DNA from: an uncultured Clostridium sp.
Lineage (GTDB): Bacteria; Bacillota; Clostridia; Clostridiales; Clostridiaceae
NCBI GenBank assembly: GCA_900547475.1
Contig: URGW01000019.1
Location: 3,344 to 67,343, forward strand
Direction: 5' to 3'
Length of the DNA stretch: 64,000 nt
Shown: positions 45,894 to 54,591 of the stretch, piece after piece
Position numbering within the stretch: position 1 is the first letter of the stretch
How the letters are laid out: the number at the start of each line of letters is the position of its first letter
Notes under the pieces: model-generated
The model's database searches: none
Told to the model about the DNA's origin: nothing
What the model saw: the letters and a program-made list of their open reading frames with translations, nothing else
Made by a program: the position numbers and the translations under genes

Positions 45894-46661
45894 ATGGATA
45901 AGATATTTTTTATTACAGATTTAGATAGAACAATAATACATTCTAAACATATAGGCTATAAATGTGTTGAAAAACTTGGTGATAGAGAAATAACATATAT
46001 GACTGATTATGCTTATGAGAAGTTACATGAGTTATTAAAGAGAGAAGAGTTTATTTTTATACCGTGCACTATGAGAAATATTAATCAAACATTAAGAGTT
46101 GATTTTATAAGAAGTTATAATCCCAAAATTATAATATGTACAAATGGAGCTCAAATTTACATTGATGGAAAGCTTGATGAAGTTTGGGACAAGCAAATGA
46201 AAGCTTTATGTGATAAAGATGAATTAAATAAAAATATTAGATATCTTGAAAATTTAAAAGAAGAATATAAGGAACTTATAGGGATTATAGAAGTAAGGAA
46301 TATTGAAGATTTTTATATTACTGTAAAGTGCGTAGATTCACATGAGGCAGATAAATTTTACAATATAATAAGTAATAGCTTTGATAAAAGTATTAATGTT
46401 TTAAAAATAGAAGCTAAAATATTTATTATTCATAATAGAATAAATAAGGTATATGCTGTGGATTATATTATTGAAAAGTTTAATATAAAGAAATTAATTA
46501 CATCTGGTGATACAGATGTTGATAAAGAATTTACAAGTAGAGGAATAGCAATTTTACCTAAGCATAGTTCTTTCAAGCATGAAAAAGCTATAATAACAGA
46601 AAGAAACAAAATACACGCTACAGAAGAAATTTTAGATTATATAGAAGAGATTATTGAATAA
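45894..46661 (+). CDS. HAD-family phosphatase of the Ter module
   Basis: A 255-residue hydrolase with HAD motif I FITDLDRTIIHSK (DxDxT), motif II in FIPCTMRN, and motif IV in TSGDTDVDKEF. A cap insertion lies between about residues 80 and 190 as in Cof-type enzymes. In this context it would dephosphorylate an intermediate of the predicted nucleoside-like metabolite. The ATG follows the previous stop codon directly (TAA then ATG), so translation is coupled. A 110-bp gap separates it from yceG. Confidence 0.88.
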   Translation: MDKIFFITDLDRTIIHSKHIGYKCVEKLGDREITYMTDYAYEKLHELLKREEFIFIPCTMRNINQTLRVDFIRSYNPKIIICTNGAQIYIDGKLDEVWDKQMKALCDKDELNKNIRYLENLKEEYKELIGIIEVRNIEDFYITVKCVDSHEADKFYNIISNSFDKSINVLKIEAKIFIIHNRINKVYAVDYIIEKFNIKKLITSGDTDVDKEFTSRGIAILPKHSSFKHEKAIITERNKIHATEEILDYIEEIIE

Positions 46662-46771
46662 AAGGTAAAATTAATGTGCTAATGTAAGGAAAATGTTGAA
46701 AGGAAAGTATTAAATAGGTTAAAATTTAGAGGTAAGGTCTATTTTAAGAAAGTAAGGGGTTTATTTGTAAA

Positions 46772-48316
46772 ATGGCTGTAAGTTTGAAAAATATAACAAA
46801 TTATATGTTTAGGACTATCTATGAAAGAGAAGATACATATAATAAGTTTAAGCCATATTTTTATAGATTTATAGGTGTAGATGATAGTTCTAAATATAAT
46901 GATTGTATTAAGACAATTGAAAGTAAGTTTGTAGAAGAAAAAGATAAATGTATTATATTTGATAACTCTATTCCATTAAGTGGTGAAATGGAGTTAATTC
47001 AGTATATTTTTAATGAACTTTCTTCAATGGATGTTTATAAAATGACTGCACAAGATATAACCATATTTGATGATTTTGAAGTGAATTTTAAATTTTTAAG
47101 TGCTTTAGAATATGTTATACCAATTGCTTGTAGCAAAGAAAACTTTTTTAATGATAATGTGAGAAATAATTTTATAACCAAGTTAATTGTTTGGACTTAT
47201 ACTTATGCTAAAGATATAAAATATGATGATAGCATTAATCCAAAGTGTGTTTATTATGGTAATATTCAAAGACATGAAATATATTTTCTAATTATGCTCT
47301 ATAAAATGGGGTTTGATGTTATTTATATTAATCCGCTGAAAGAAGAGTTATGGGATGAAATTGATGATGCAGGTTTAAGTGAATGTATACAAAGTATGGA
47401 AATTTTAAGTGTTGAATCTTTTAAGGAAAGGGCTAATAGTGGAAAAATAATTGATAATTTTGAAACTGTTACTAAGCAAATTCAAAGAGATATAGAAGAG
47501 CAGCTTTTTTCAAATACTGGAATGTTTAAGCCTTGGCAGTTTAGAAAAGGATATACAAAAAGCGTTTTATTAGACACAATATTAGAAGATATTTATATTT
47601 ATTGGAATGAACCATGTAAATTGAGAAGTGGATTTAAGGTTGAAGGTAATACTGTTCAAGTTCCATGTTTCTTTAAAAAGATAGATGGAATATACAATGA
47701 TGAGTTTGAATATCAAAAGTTAGTTAAATATTGTACATCATCACCAAATACTTTGGTTTTTAATGGAAGATATTTTTCAGAAGATGTGCAATTTACAGAT
47801 GATATGTATCAGCTTATGTTTTGTCAACTAAGTGATGGTTCATTTGATATAGATGAAATCAAAAAGTTACCTATATATAGGTTTTCAAAATATAGTGAAG
47901 ATGTACAAAACTTTTTATTAAAAAAGTTTAATGAAACAATAAGTAGTACTGAATTATTTAATAGAACATTTAACAAAGAAGAAATATTAAGATTATTGGT
48001 ATTAGTTTTAGGATTAAATGAAAGTATTGTTAGGTTAATAGATAATTTTGACTTTACATCAGCTATTCCTAAAATAGTAATTTATCTTGAAGATGAAAAT
48101 ACCATGCCGGAATCTATGCAGATACTTTTAGGATATCTTCATACTATAGGTATTGATATAGTTATATTTAATCCATCAGGTTTATTTAATATTAACAATG
48201 TAATAAAGGCTGCTGCATTAAATGATTTTAGATTAGATGTTATGAAGTATGATTCAAAATATAATAATTTAATGAATTTAAAACAAGGTGTTTTTTCAAG
48301 ATTTTTAAGAAGGTAA
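46772..48316 (+). CDS. YceG-family protein of the Ter system
   Basis: A 514-residue soluble protein with no signal or TM. It matches the Bacillus YceG-type family of Ter operons (markers seen: SGEMELIQYIFNEL, YYGNIQRHEIYFLIMLYKMGFDVIYINPL, FKPWQF and IDIVIFNPSGLF). The biochemical role is unknown; the two half-sequences look like repeated Rossmann-like domains (residues about 150-215 and 400-510). This is the gene of B. subtilis yceG, not the MltG endolytic transglycosylase also called YceG in E. coli. It lies 16 bp upstream of the TelA gene, as in Bacillus. The ribosome site is weak (AGGGG at 12 bases). Confidence 0.82.
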   Translation: MAVSLKNITNYMFRTIYEREDTYNKFKPYFYRFIGVDDSSKYNDCIKTIESKFVEEKDKCIIFDNSIPLSGEMELIQYIFNELSSMDVYKMTAQDITIFDDFEVNFKFLSALEYVIPIACSKENFFNDNVRNNFITKLIVWTYTYAKDIKYDDSINPKCVYYGNIQRHEIYFLIMLYKMGFDVIYINPLKEELWDEIDDAGLSECIQSMEILSVESFKERANSGKIIDNFETVTKQIQRDIEEQLFSNTGMFKPWQFRKGYTKSVLLDTILEDIYIYWNEPCKLRSGFKVEGNTVQVPCFFKKIDGIYNDEFEYQKLVKYCTSSPNTLVFNGRYFSEDVQFTDDMYQLMFCQLSDGSFDIDEIKKLPIYRFSKYSEDVQNFLLKKFNETISSTELFNRTFNKEEILRLLVLVLGLNESIVRLIDNFDFTSAIPKIVIYLEDENTMPESMQILLGYLHTIGIDIVIFNPSGLFNINNVIKAAALNDFRLDVMKYDSKYNNLMNLKQGVFSRFLRR

Positions 48317-48332
48317 GAGGAGAGAGTTACAT

Positions 48333-49658
48333 ATGAATAATAATGATAATAATATGTTTGGACAAACATTTAATGAAGATATATATGAAAATCAGCAAAT
48401 AGGATATCAAAATCAACAAGGTATGTACCAAAATCAACAGATGGGATATCAAAATCAACAAATGGGATATCAGGGTCAACCAGGAATGTATCCAAACCAA
48501 CAAATGGGATATCAAGGTCAACCAGGAGTATATCCAAATCAACAAATGAATTACCAAGGTCAAATGGGAATGTATCCAAATGATAATATACAAGTTCCAA
48601 ATGATAACTTTGATATGGCAACTATATCAGAATATAAACAAAGATTAAGAGGAATGAAAGAAGTTCAAGATCTTACTAGTGAAGTAGAAATTCAAAATCC
48701 TAACTCTATAGTTATGTTTGGACAAAAAGCAAGTGAAAATATATCTAAGGTTTCCGATGAATTATTAAAATCAATGAAGTCTGTAAAATCAGAAGAAGCT
48801 AGTGAAATGCTAGTAAACTTAACTAAAATAATGGATAAATTTGATGTTAAGGAACTTGAAGGTACGGAAAAACAATCTATGTTCTCTAAAATTATGAAAG
48901 GTGTAGGTAATAGTGTAGCTAAATTATTTCAAAAATACGATACTATGGGGTATGAAGTAGAGAAGGTATATGTATTATTAAAGAAATATGAAAATGATAT
49001 TAGAGAGTCAAATGCTAATTTAAAGAAATTATATGATGCTAATCTTCATTATTATCAATTATTAGAAAAGTATATTGTTGCAGGAGAGTTAGCATTAGAA
49101 GAAATAGATTTATATATACAGCAAATATCAATGAATACTGCGATGAATCAAGAAGAAAAACAGATGTTAACTCAAAAACTTGAAATAAGTAAAGAAATGT
49201 TATCACAACGTGTATATGATCTTCAAATTGCAGAAAATGTTGCAATTCAAGCGGCGCCTATGATTCAAACTATACAAATGTCTAATTTTAATTTAATGAG
49301 AAAAATAAATTCATCATTTATAGTTACATTGCCAATATTTAAGCAATGCTTAGCACAAGCTGTTATATTAAAAAGACAAGAAATTCAAGCTAAATCAATT
49401 AAGCAGTTAGATGATAAGACTAATGAGCTTATTATGAGAAATGCTCAAAATACAGCTAGACAGTCAGTAGAGATTGCAAGAATGGCATCAGGAAGTTCAG
49501 TGGCTATTTCTACATTAGAGAAATCTTTTGAAACAATAATGAAAGGAATTGAGGATACTAAAGCAATTCAAGAAGCAAATAGAGCACAAAGAGTAGAGAA
49601 TTCAGCTAAACTCGAACAAATTAAACACTCTATGAAAAAGAATATAGCTCAGTTTTAA
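48333..49658 (+). CDS. TelA-family toxic anion resistance protein with repetitive N-terminus
   Basis: A 441-residue protein. Residues about 110-425 match the TelA/KlaA family, a long helical, coiled-coil-rich protein linked to tellurite and other toxic-anion resistance (QVPNDNF boundary, VILKRQEIQAKSIKQLDDKTNELI and MRNAQNTARQSVEIARMA). Preceding it is a low-complexity segment (20-83) built from MGYQNQQ and MGYQGQPGMYPNQQ units, rich in Gln, Tyr, Gly and Pro and lacking charge. TelA homologues do not usually need such a segment. It follows yceG by 16 bp with GGAGAG as ribosome site, matching the Bacillus yceGH order. Confidence 0.87.
   Translation: MNNNDNNMFGQTFNEDIYENQQIGYQNQQGMYQNQQMGYQNQQMGYQGQPGMYPNQQMGYQGQPGVYPNQQMNYQGQMGMYPNDNIQVPNDNFDMATISEYKQRLRGMKEVQDLTSEVEIQNPNSIVMFGQKASENISKVSDELLKSMKSVKSEEASEMLVNLTKIMDKFDVKELEGTEKQSMFSKIMKGVGNSVAKLFQKYDTMGYEVEKVYVLLKKYENDIRESNANLKKLYDANLHYYQLLEKYIVAGELALEEIDLYIQQISMNTAMNQEEKQMLTQKLEISKEMLSQRVYDLQIAENVAIQAAPMIQTIQMSNFNLMRKINSSFIVTLPIFKQCLAQAVILKRQEIQAKSIKQLDDKTNELIMRNAQNTARQSVEIARMASGSSVAISTLEKSFETIMKGIEDTKAIQEANRAQRVENSAKLEQIKHSMKKNIAQF
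48390..48581 (+). repeat. In-frame tandem repeat array in the TelA gene
   Basis: Imperfect 21- and 42-bp units (encoding MGYQNQQ and MGYQGQPGMYPNQQ) repeat in frame about eight times. The DNA units are close to identical, such as ATGGGATATCAAAATCAAC, so the array may vary in copy number between strains. Confidence 0.85.
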
Positions 49659-49743
49659 AATAATTAAGGATAGTGAATAAAAATAGAAAAATAGGAACAA
49701 TTAAAATAAATAGAAAAACTGATAAAACATACTCTGAAAAGAG

Positions 49744-49772
49744 TTGAAAATAAATTTATTAAGTGGTATAAT
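49744..49772 (+). promoter_or_regulatory. Promoter of the terD gene cluster
   Basis: TTGAAA (49744-49749), a 17-bp spacer and TATAAT (49767-49772), 64 bp before the first terD start. It lets the terD genes be expressed apart from the upstream biosynthetic genes. Confidence 0.75.
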
Positions 49773-49835
49773 TTATCACATAAAATATTTTTTAATAGTG
49801 TTTTAAAGAGATATTTAGAGTTAGGGGGTATAAAA

Positions 49836-50462
49836 ATGGGAATTAACTTAGGTTCAATGATGAACAATATGCGTTCTAATGCAAATGATAATGGAGTAAA
49901 TGCATTAAATTTAAAAAAGAATGATGTTTTAAATCTAACAAAGAAGAATCCAGGATTAAAGAAAGTTATCTTAGGAGCTGGATGGGATGTAGCGAGTATA
50001 GGGCAAGATTTTGATTTAGATATAGCAGCATTTTTATTAAATACAAATGGAAAGGTTCAAAATATACCTGATGACGTGATATTCTTTAACAATATGCAAG
50101 GACAAGGGATTTATCTAGAAGGTGATAATAGAACTGGGGTTGGAGATGGTGATGACGAAAGAATAAGATTAGATTTAGAATCAATTTCATCACATGTTCA
50201 AAAAATAGTTTTTGTTGTTACTATACATGAAGCTCAAGCAAAAAGACAAACCTTTGGAATGGTAGAAAATTCTTATGTTAGAATTTTAGATGAGGAGCGT
50301 AATGAAAAAGAAATTTGTAGATTTAATTTAAAGGAAAATGGTTCAACAGTTACTTCAGTGATTTTTGCAGAATTATATAAAGTAAGTGGAGAATGGCAAT
50401 TTAAAGCAATTGGAGAAGGAAAGATTGCCGATTTAAATGGAATTTTAGGATTATATATGTAA
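49836..50462 (+). CDS. TerD-family calcium-binding stress protein 1
   Basis: A 208-residue TerD protein. The first 30 residues are a variable Asn-rich leader; the core begins at LNLKKNDVLNLTKKNPGLKK and contains GAGWDV, DFDLDIAAFLL and the acidic calcium site GDNRTGVGDGDDERI, then KRQTFGMVENSYVRI and WQFKAIGEGKIADL. TerD proteins bind calcium and are found in tellurite, phage and oxidative-stress resistance systems. It is the first of three adjacent paralogues and matches the Bacillus YceC/YceD/YceE set. The ribosome site is AGGGGG. Confidence 0.95.
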   Translation: MGINLGSMMNNMRSNANDNGVNALNLKKNDVLNLTKKNPGLKKVILGAGWDVASIGQDFDLDIAAFLLNTNGKVQNIPDDVIFFNNMQGQGIYLEGDNRTGVGDGDDERIRLDLESISSHVQKIVFVVTIHEAQAKRQTFGMVENSYVRILDEERNEKEICRFNLKENGSTVTSVIFAELYKVSGEWQFKAIGEGKIADLNGILGLYM

Positions 50463-50490
50463 GGAATATGAGATTTGGAGGATGAATAAT

Positions 50491-51069
50491 ATGGCAGGAG
50501 TTTTAAATTTACAAAAAAATGATATTTTAGATTTAAGAAAGGCAGAACCAGGGTTAAAGCATGTTATGCTAGGAGCTGGATGGGATGTTGCTAAGAAGGG
50601 ATTCTTTAATATAGGGCCAGATTGTGATTTAGATTTAATAGCATTATTATTAGATAACAATGATAAATTAATAAATAGAGGTGTAATATACTTCGGAAAT
50701 TTAAAAGGGGATGGAATATACTTACATGGAGATAATAGAACAGGAGCTGGTGATGGAGATGATGAAAAAATATCAGTTGATTTAGATAGATTACCAGCTC
50801 AATGTGAAAAAGTTATATTTGCTCTTAATATTTATGATGCAGTATCAAGAAAACAAACTTTTTCTAAGATAAAAAATGCTTATATTAGAATTTTAAATGA
50901 GGATAAAGGCAATAAGGAAATTTGTAGATATAATCTATCAGAAGATGGAGGAGATAATACAGCATTACTTTTTGCGGAATTACAAAGAGCAAGTGGAAAT
51001 TGGCAATTTAAAGCTAAGGGAGAATTATTAAAAGCTACAGTTAAATCTTTAGCAGATATGTATAAATAG
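50491..51069 (+). CDS. TerD-family calcium-binding stress protein 2
   Basis: A 192-residue TerD paralogue that lacks the Asn-rich leader and starts directly with AGVLNLQKNDILDL. The acidic site GDNRTGAGDGDDEKI and the CDLDLIALLL strand are intact. It differs from its neighbours in the last third (LSEDGGDNTALLFAEL) and at KQTFSKIKNAYIRI, so it is the most diverged copy. The ATG at 50491 sits 9 bases after GGAGG; the earlier ATG at 50482 touches that site and is unlikely. Confidence 0.94.
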   Translation: MAGVLNLQKNDILDLRKAEPGLKHVMLGAGWDVAKKGFFNIGPDCDLDLIALLLDNNDKLINRGVIYFGNLKGDGIYLHGDNRTGAGDGDDEKISVDLDRLPAQCEKVIFALNIYDAVSRKQTFSKIKNAYIRILNEDKGNKEICRYNLSEDGGDNTALLFAELQRASGNWQFKAKGELLKATVKSLADMYK

Positions 51070-51083
51070 AGGAGGAATTAATT

Positions 51084-51713
51084 ATGGGAATTAATTTAGG
51101 TTCAGGATTTGGAAATTTAACAGGGAATACAAATAATAGTACACCAGCTGGTGGGATTTTAAATTTAAATAAAAATGATATTTTAGATTTAACAAAAAGA
51201 AATCCAGGCTTAAAAAGAGTAATGCTTGGTGCAGGCTGGGATATTTCAAATAATGGTTCAGATTTTGACTTAGACATAGCAGCATTTTTATTAGATGCTA
51301 ATAATAAATTTAATACTGTTTCGAATGTAATATTCTTTAATAATAGAGCGGGTCAAGGAATTGCTTTAGCTGGTGATAATAGAACAGGTGCTGGTGAAGG
51401 TGACGATGAAACAATAAATATAGAATTAGATAAGATTGATTCAAACATAGCAAAAATAGTCTTTGTTGTTACAATTCACGAAGCAATGGCTAAGAGACAA
51501 ACTTTTGGAATGATAAATAATTCATATGTTAGATTAGTTGATTTAGATCAAAATGGAAAAGAGTTATGTAGATTTAACTTAAAGGAAAATGGATCAACTG
51601 CTACATCTGTAATATTTGCAGAACTTAATAGGAGTGGATCAGAATGGCAGTTTAAAGCTGTTGGAGAAGGGAAGATTGCTGATTTAAATGGAGTATTAGC
51701 TTTATATCAATAG
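51084..51713 (+). CDS. TerD-family calcium-binding stress protein 3
   Basis: A 209-residue TerD paralogue, closest to the first copy: both begin MGINLGS and end with GEGKIADLNG. The acidic site GDNRTGAGEGDDETI and DFDLDIAAFLL are conserved. It follows the second copy by 14 bp with GGAGGAA as ribosome site, and a strong terminator follows, so the three terD genes form one transcript. Copies 1 and 3 likely share a more recent duplication than copy 2. Confidence 0.95.
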   Translation: MGINLGSGFGNLTGNTNNSTPAGGILNLNKNDILDLTKRNPGLKRVMLGAGWDISNNGSDFDLDIAAFLLDANNKFNTVSNVIFFNNRAGQGIALAGDNRTGAGEGDDETINIELDKIDSNIAKIVFVVTIHEAMAKRQTFGMINNSYVRLVDLDQNGKELCRFNLKENGSTATSVIFAELNRSGSEWQFKAVGEGKIADLNGVLALYQ

Positions 51714-51722
51714 TTAAAGAAG

Positions 51723-51763
51723 TACATGCAAAAGATAAAGTTGCTTTTGCATGTATATTTTTT
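51723..51763 (+). terminator. Terminator of the terD cluster
   Basis: A perfect 12-bp stem, TACATGCAAAAG (51723-51734) with CTTTTGCATGTA (51744-51755), followed by TATTTTTT. Confidence 0.88.
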
Positions 51764-51870
51764 AAAAAATTTAACATTGTAATATTTTTAAAATGTTAAA
51801 ATAAATGATAATATAATAGATATTGATTATTATATTAAAATATGTAAATTTTATTTAAGGAGAGAATGGA

Positions 51871-54522
51871 ATGATTAAAGGGCTTAATAAAAAGCAAGTA
51901 GATGAAAGTAGAAAGCTCTATGGGGATAATATAATCCATGAAGCAGAGCCAGAAACATTTTGGGACAAATTTAAGGGTGCATTTGATGATCCAATGATTA
52001 AGTTATTATTGGCAATTGCAGCAATTATGGCAGTAATGGCATTCATGGGATATGCTGAGTTTGGAGAGTTAATTGGTATAGCAATATCTGTATTATTAGT
52101 AACAGGAATTTCAGCGAAGACAGAAATTGCAAGTGATAATGAGTATAGAAAATTAAAAGACTCAACTAAAAAGGAAGTATGCAAAGTATATAGAGATGGT
52201 AAGGTTGTTGAAATTGAAGTAAATGATCTTGTTGTGGGAGATATGGTAATACTTCAAAGTGGGGATAAAATTCCTGCTGATGGGTATCTTTATCAAGGAG
52301 ATTTAAGAGTAGATAACTCAGCTCTTAATGGTGAAGCAGAAGAGTGTAAAAAGTTTGCTGTAGAAGATTCTAAAGCATATAAAGAAAGTGCTATGACAGC
52401 AGATGTAACTGGAGATACTTTTGTTGATGCTCACTCTTTATTTAGAGGTGCAGTAGTATTCAATGGTGAAGGAGTTATGGAAGTTACTAAAGTTGGTATG
52501 AAAACTATGATGGGTGCTATGGCTGCAGATATGGCTGATGATGAAGTAGCAAGTCCGTTAAAAGTTAAACTTACTAAGCTTGCAGAGCAAATTTCTATGT
52601 TTGGATATATTGGTTCAGTTGTTATTGCATTAGCATTATTAGGACATAAGGTAATAGTAGCTGGTGGTTTTGCAGAGTATTTCTCAATCGGTGGTGTATT
52701 AATATTTAAAGATGTATTAGAAGCAATTATGTTAGCTGTTGTTATTGTTGTTATGGCTGTTCCAGAGGGGTTACCTCTTATGATTGCAATTGTTCTTATG
52801 AGAAATACTTCTAAGATGTTACAAAATAATGTACTTGTTAGAAAGCCGATTGGTATTGAGACAGCAGGTTCATTAAATATATTATTCTCAGATAAAACAG
52901 GTACAATTACTAAAGGTGAATTAGAAGTTGTAGAATTTTTTGATGGTAATTTAAAAGATACTTATAAAGATGGTTCTAAAGTAAAAGAAATGATGAATCT
53001 TTGTATTGGTAAAAATACAGGAGCAATGTTTGATGCAAATGGTAAAGTTGTTGGAGGAAATGCTACTGATAAGGCATTACTTAATTTCTTAACACAACAA
53101 GAGATGTCAAAATTAACAGATATAGTTGTTGAAAAATCACAAGGATTTAACTCAGCTAATAAATATTCAGCAAGTCAATTAATTGGAAAAACAGTATATA
53201 AGGGTGCTCCAGAAAGATTACTTGCAAAGGCTACAAAAATGTTAGATGAAAACGGAAATGTAGTTGAGATAAATAAAAATAAAATTAATAATAAGATAGA
53301 TGAATTAGCTGTAAGAGCTATGAGAGTTTTATCATTTGCATATAGTGAAAGTGGACTAGTAGAGGATACTCTTCCAGATGATTTAGTTATTGTTGGATTT
53401 GTTGGAATTCGTGATGATGTAAGAATGGAAGCAAAGCAAGCTATTGAGGAAGTTCAAAATGCTGGTGTTCAAGTTGTAATGATAACTGGTGATAGAAAAG
53501 AAACAGCAGTTGCAATTGCGAAGGAAGCTGGATTATTAAAATCAGATAAAGATGTTGCATTAACTTCAGAGGAATTAAATAAAATGTCTGATGAAGAAGT
53601 AAAGGCTATTATACCTAACTTAAGAGTAATAGCTAGAGCATTACCAACCGATAAATCAAGAATGGTAAGACTTGCTCAAGAGTTAAATCTTGTATGTGGT
53701 ATGACTGGTGATGGTGTTAATGATGCTCCAGCATTAAAGAGAGCTGATGTTGGTTTTGCAATGGGTAGTGGTACAGATGTAGCTAAAGAGGCTGGTTCGA
53801 TAGTAATATTAGATGATAACTTCAAATCAATTGAAAATGCTATTTTATATGGTAGAACAATCTATAATAATATTTTAAAGTTTATAAAATTCCAATTAAC
53901 TATAAATGTTGGAGCTGTTGCGGTATGTGCTATTGCACCATTCTTTGGAATTGAAGAGCCGTTAAAAATTACTCATATACTTTGGATTAACTTAGTTATG
54001 GATGGTCTTGGAGCATTAGCTTTAGGTTCTGAACCAGCACTTAAGAAATATATGCTTGAAAAGCCTAAATCAAGAACTCAAAGTATAGTTTCTGGTAAGA
54101 TGATGAATCAAATTATTTTTGCAGGGGCATGGGTAACTGTACTAAGCTTTATATTCTTGAAAGTTCCATATTTTGTAGACATGTTCCCTAATACAGAAGA
54201 ACATATGACAGCATATTTCTCAATGTTTGTACTTTGTGCAGTATTTAATGGATTTAATGTAAGAAGTGAAAATGCTAATATATTTGAACATATAAATGAA
54301 AATATGAGTTTCTTAAAAGTAATGGGAATAATAATAGTAGTTCAAGTAGTATTAACAATTATTGGTGGAGAAATGTTTAGTTGTACACCAATCTCTATAA
54401 AGCATTGGTTAGTTGTAATTCTTATGGCAATTACAATTATTCCAGTTGACATGTTAAGAAAAGCTGTAGTAAATACTTTTAGCAAAGATACAGTTAATCA
54501 AAATGTAGCAGAAACTGTTTAA
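51871..54522 (+). CDS. Calcium-translocating P-type ATPase, PMCA-type
   Basis: An 883-residue P2-type ATPase that pumps calcium out of the cytosol. The phosphorylation motif is SDKTGTITKGE with the acceptor Asp, the ion-binding helix M4 has VPEGLPLMIAIV, and the hinge is TGDGVNDAPALKRADVGFAMG. The actuator motif reads LNGEAEE in place of the usual LTGES; the catalytic Glu is kept. Ten TM helices are expected. It begins 157 bp after the last terD gene, behind that cluster's terminator, so it is a separate transcript but a fitting neighbour for calcium-binding TerD proteins. The usual TerC gene is absent and this pump takes that place. Ribosome site GGAGAG. Confidence 0.93.
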   Translation: MIKGLNKKQVDESRKLYGDNIIHEAEPETFWDKFKGAFDDPMIKLLLAIAAIMAVMAFMGYAEFGELIGIAISVLLVTGISAKTEIASDNEYRKLKDSTKKEVCKVYRDGKVVEIEVNDLVVGDMVILQSGDKIPADGYLYQGDLRVDNSALNGEAEECKKFAVEDSKAYKESAMTADVTGDTFVDAHSLFRGAVVFNGEGVMEVTKVGMKTMMGAMAADMADDEVASPLKVKLTKLAEQISMFGYIGSVVIALALLGHKVIVAGGFAEYFSIGGVLIFKDVLEAIMLAVVIVVMAVPEGLPLMIAIVLMRNTSKMLQNNVLVRKPIGIETAGSLNILFSDKTGTITKGELEVVEFFDGNLKDTYKDGSKVKEMMNLCIGKNTGAMFDANGKVVGGNATDKALLNFLTQQEMSKLTDIVVEKSQGFNSANKYSASQLIGKTVYKGAPERLLAKATKMLDENGNVVEINKNKINNKIDELAVRAMRVLSFAYSESGLVEDTLPDDLVIVGFVGIRDDVRMEAKQAIEEVQNAGVQVVMITGDRKETAVAIAKEAGLLKSDKDVALTSEELNKMSDEEVKAIIPNLRVIARALPTDKSRMVRLAQELNLVCGMTGDGVNDAPALKRADVGFAMGSGTDVAKEAGSIVILDDNFKSIENAILYGRTIYNNILKFIKFQLTINVGAVAVCAIAPFFGIEEPLKITHILWINLVMDGLGALALGSEPALKKYMLEKPKSRTQSIVSGKMMNQIIFAGAWVTVLSFIFLKVPYFVDMFPNTEEHMTAYFSMFVLCAVFNGFNVRSENANIFEHINENMSFLKVMGIIIVVQVVLTIIGGEMFSCTPISIKHWLVVILMAITIIPVDMLRKAVVNTFSKDTVNQNVAETV

Positions 54523-54552
54523 GACAAATTTTAATATGAAAAAGTCAGTCTA

Positions 54553-54591
54553 AATAAATAAAAAGTCGGTATTACCGACTTTTTATTTATT
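54553..54591. terminator. Bidirectional terminator between the calcium ATPase and ABC-F genes
   Basis: A perfect 19-bp stem (54553-54571 with 54573-54591) around a minimal loop, with A- and T-runs on both sides. Its end overlaps the stop codon of the ABC-F gene. Confidence 0.85.

Noticed and set aside
46684..46722. Promoter before the yceG gene (TTGAAA with a weak -10)
   Set aside because: The -10 candidate TTAAAA is poor; the upstream operon can read through the 110-bp gap.
48327..48621. Long open frames on the minus strand opposite the TelA repeat (Leu/Ile/Ser or Leu/Val/Asp-rich)
   Set aside because: They are mirror images of the low-complexity repeat on the plus strand, have repetitive hydrophobic composition and no ribosome site.
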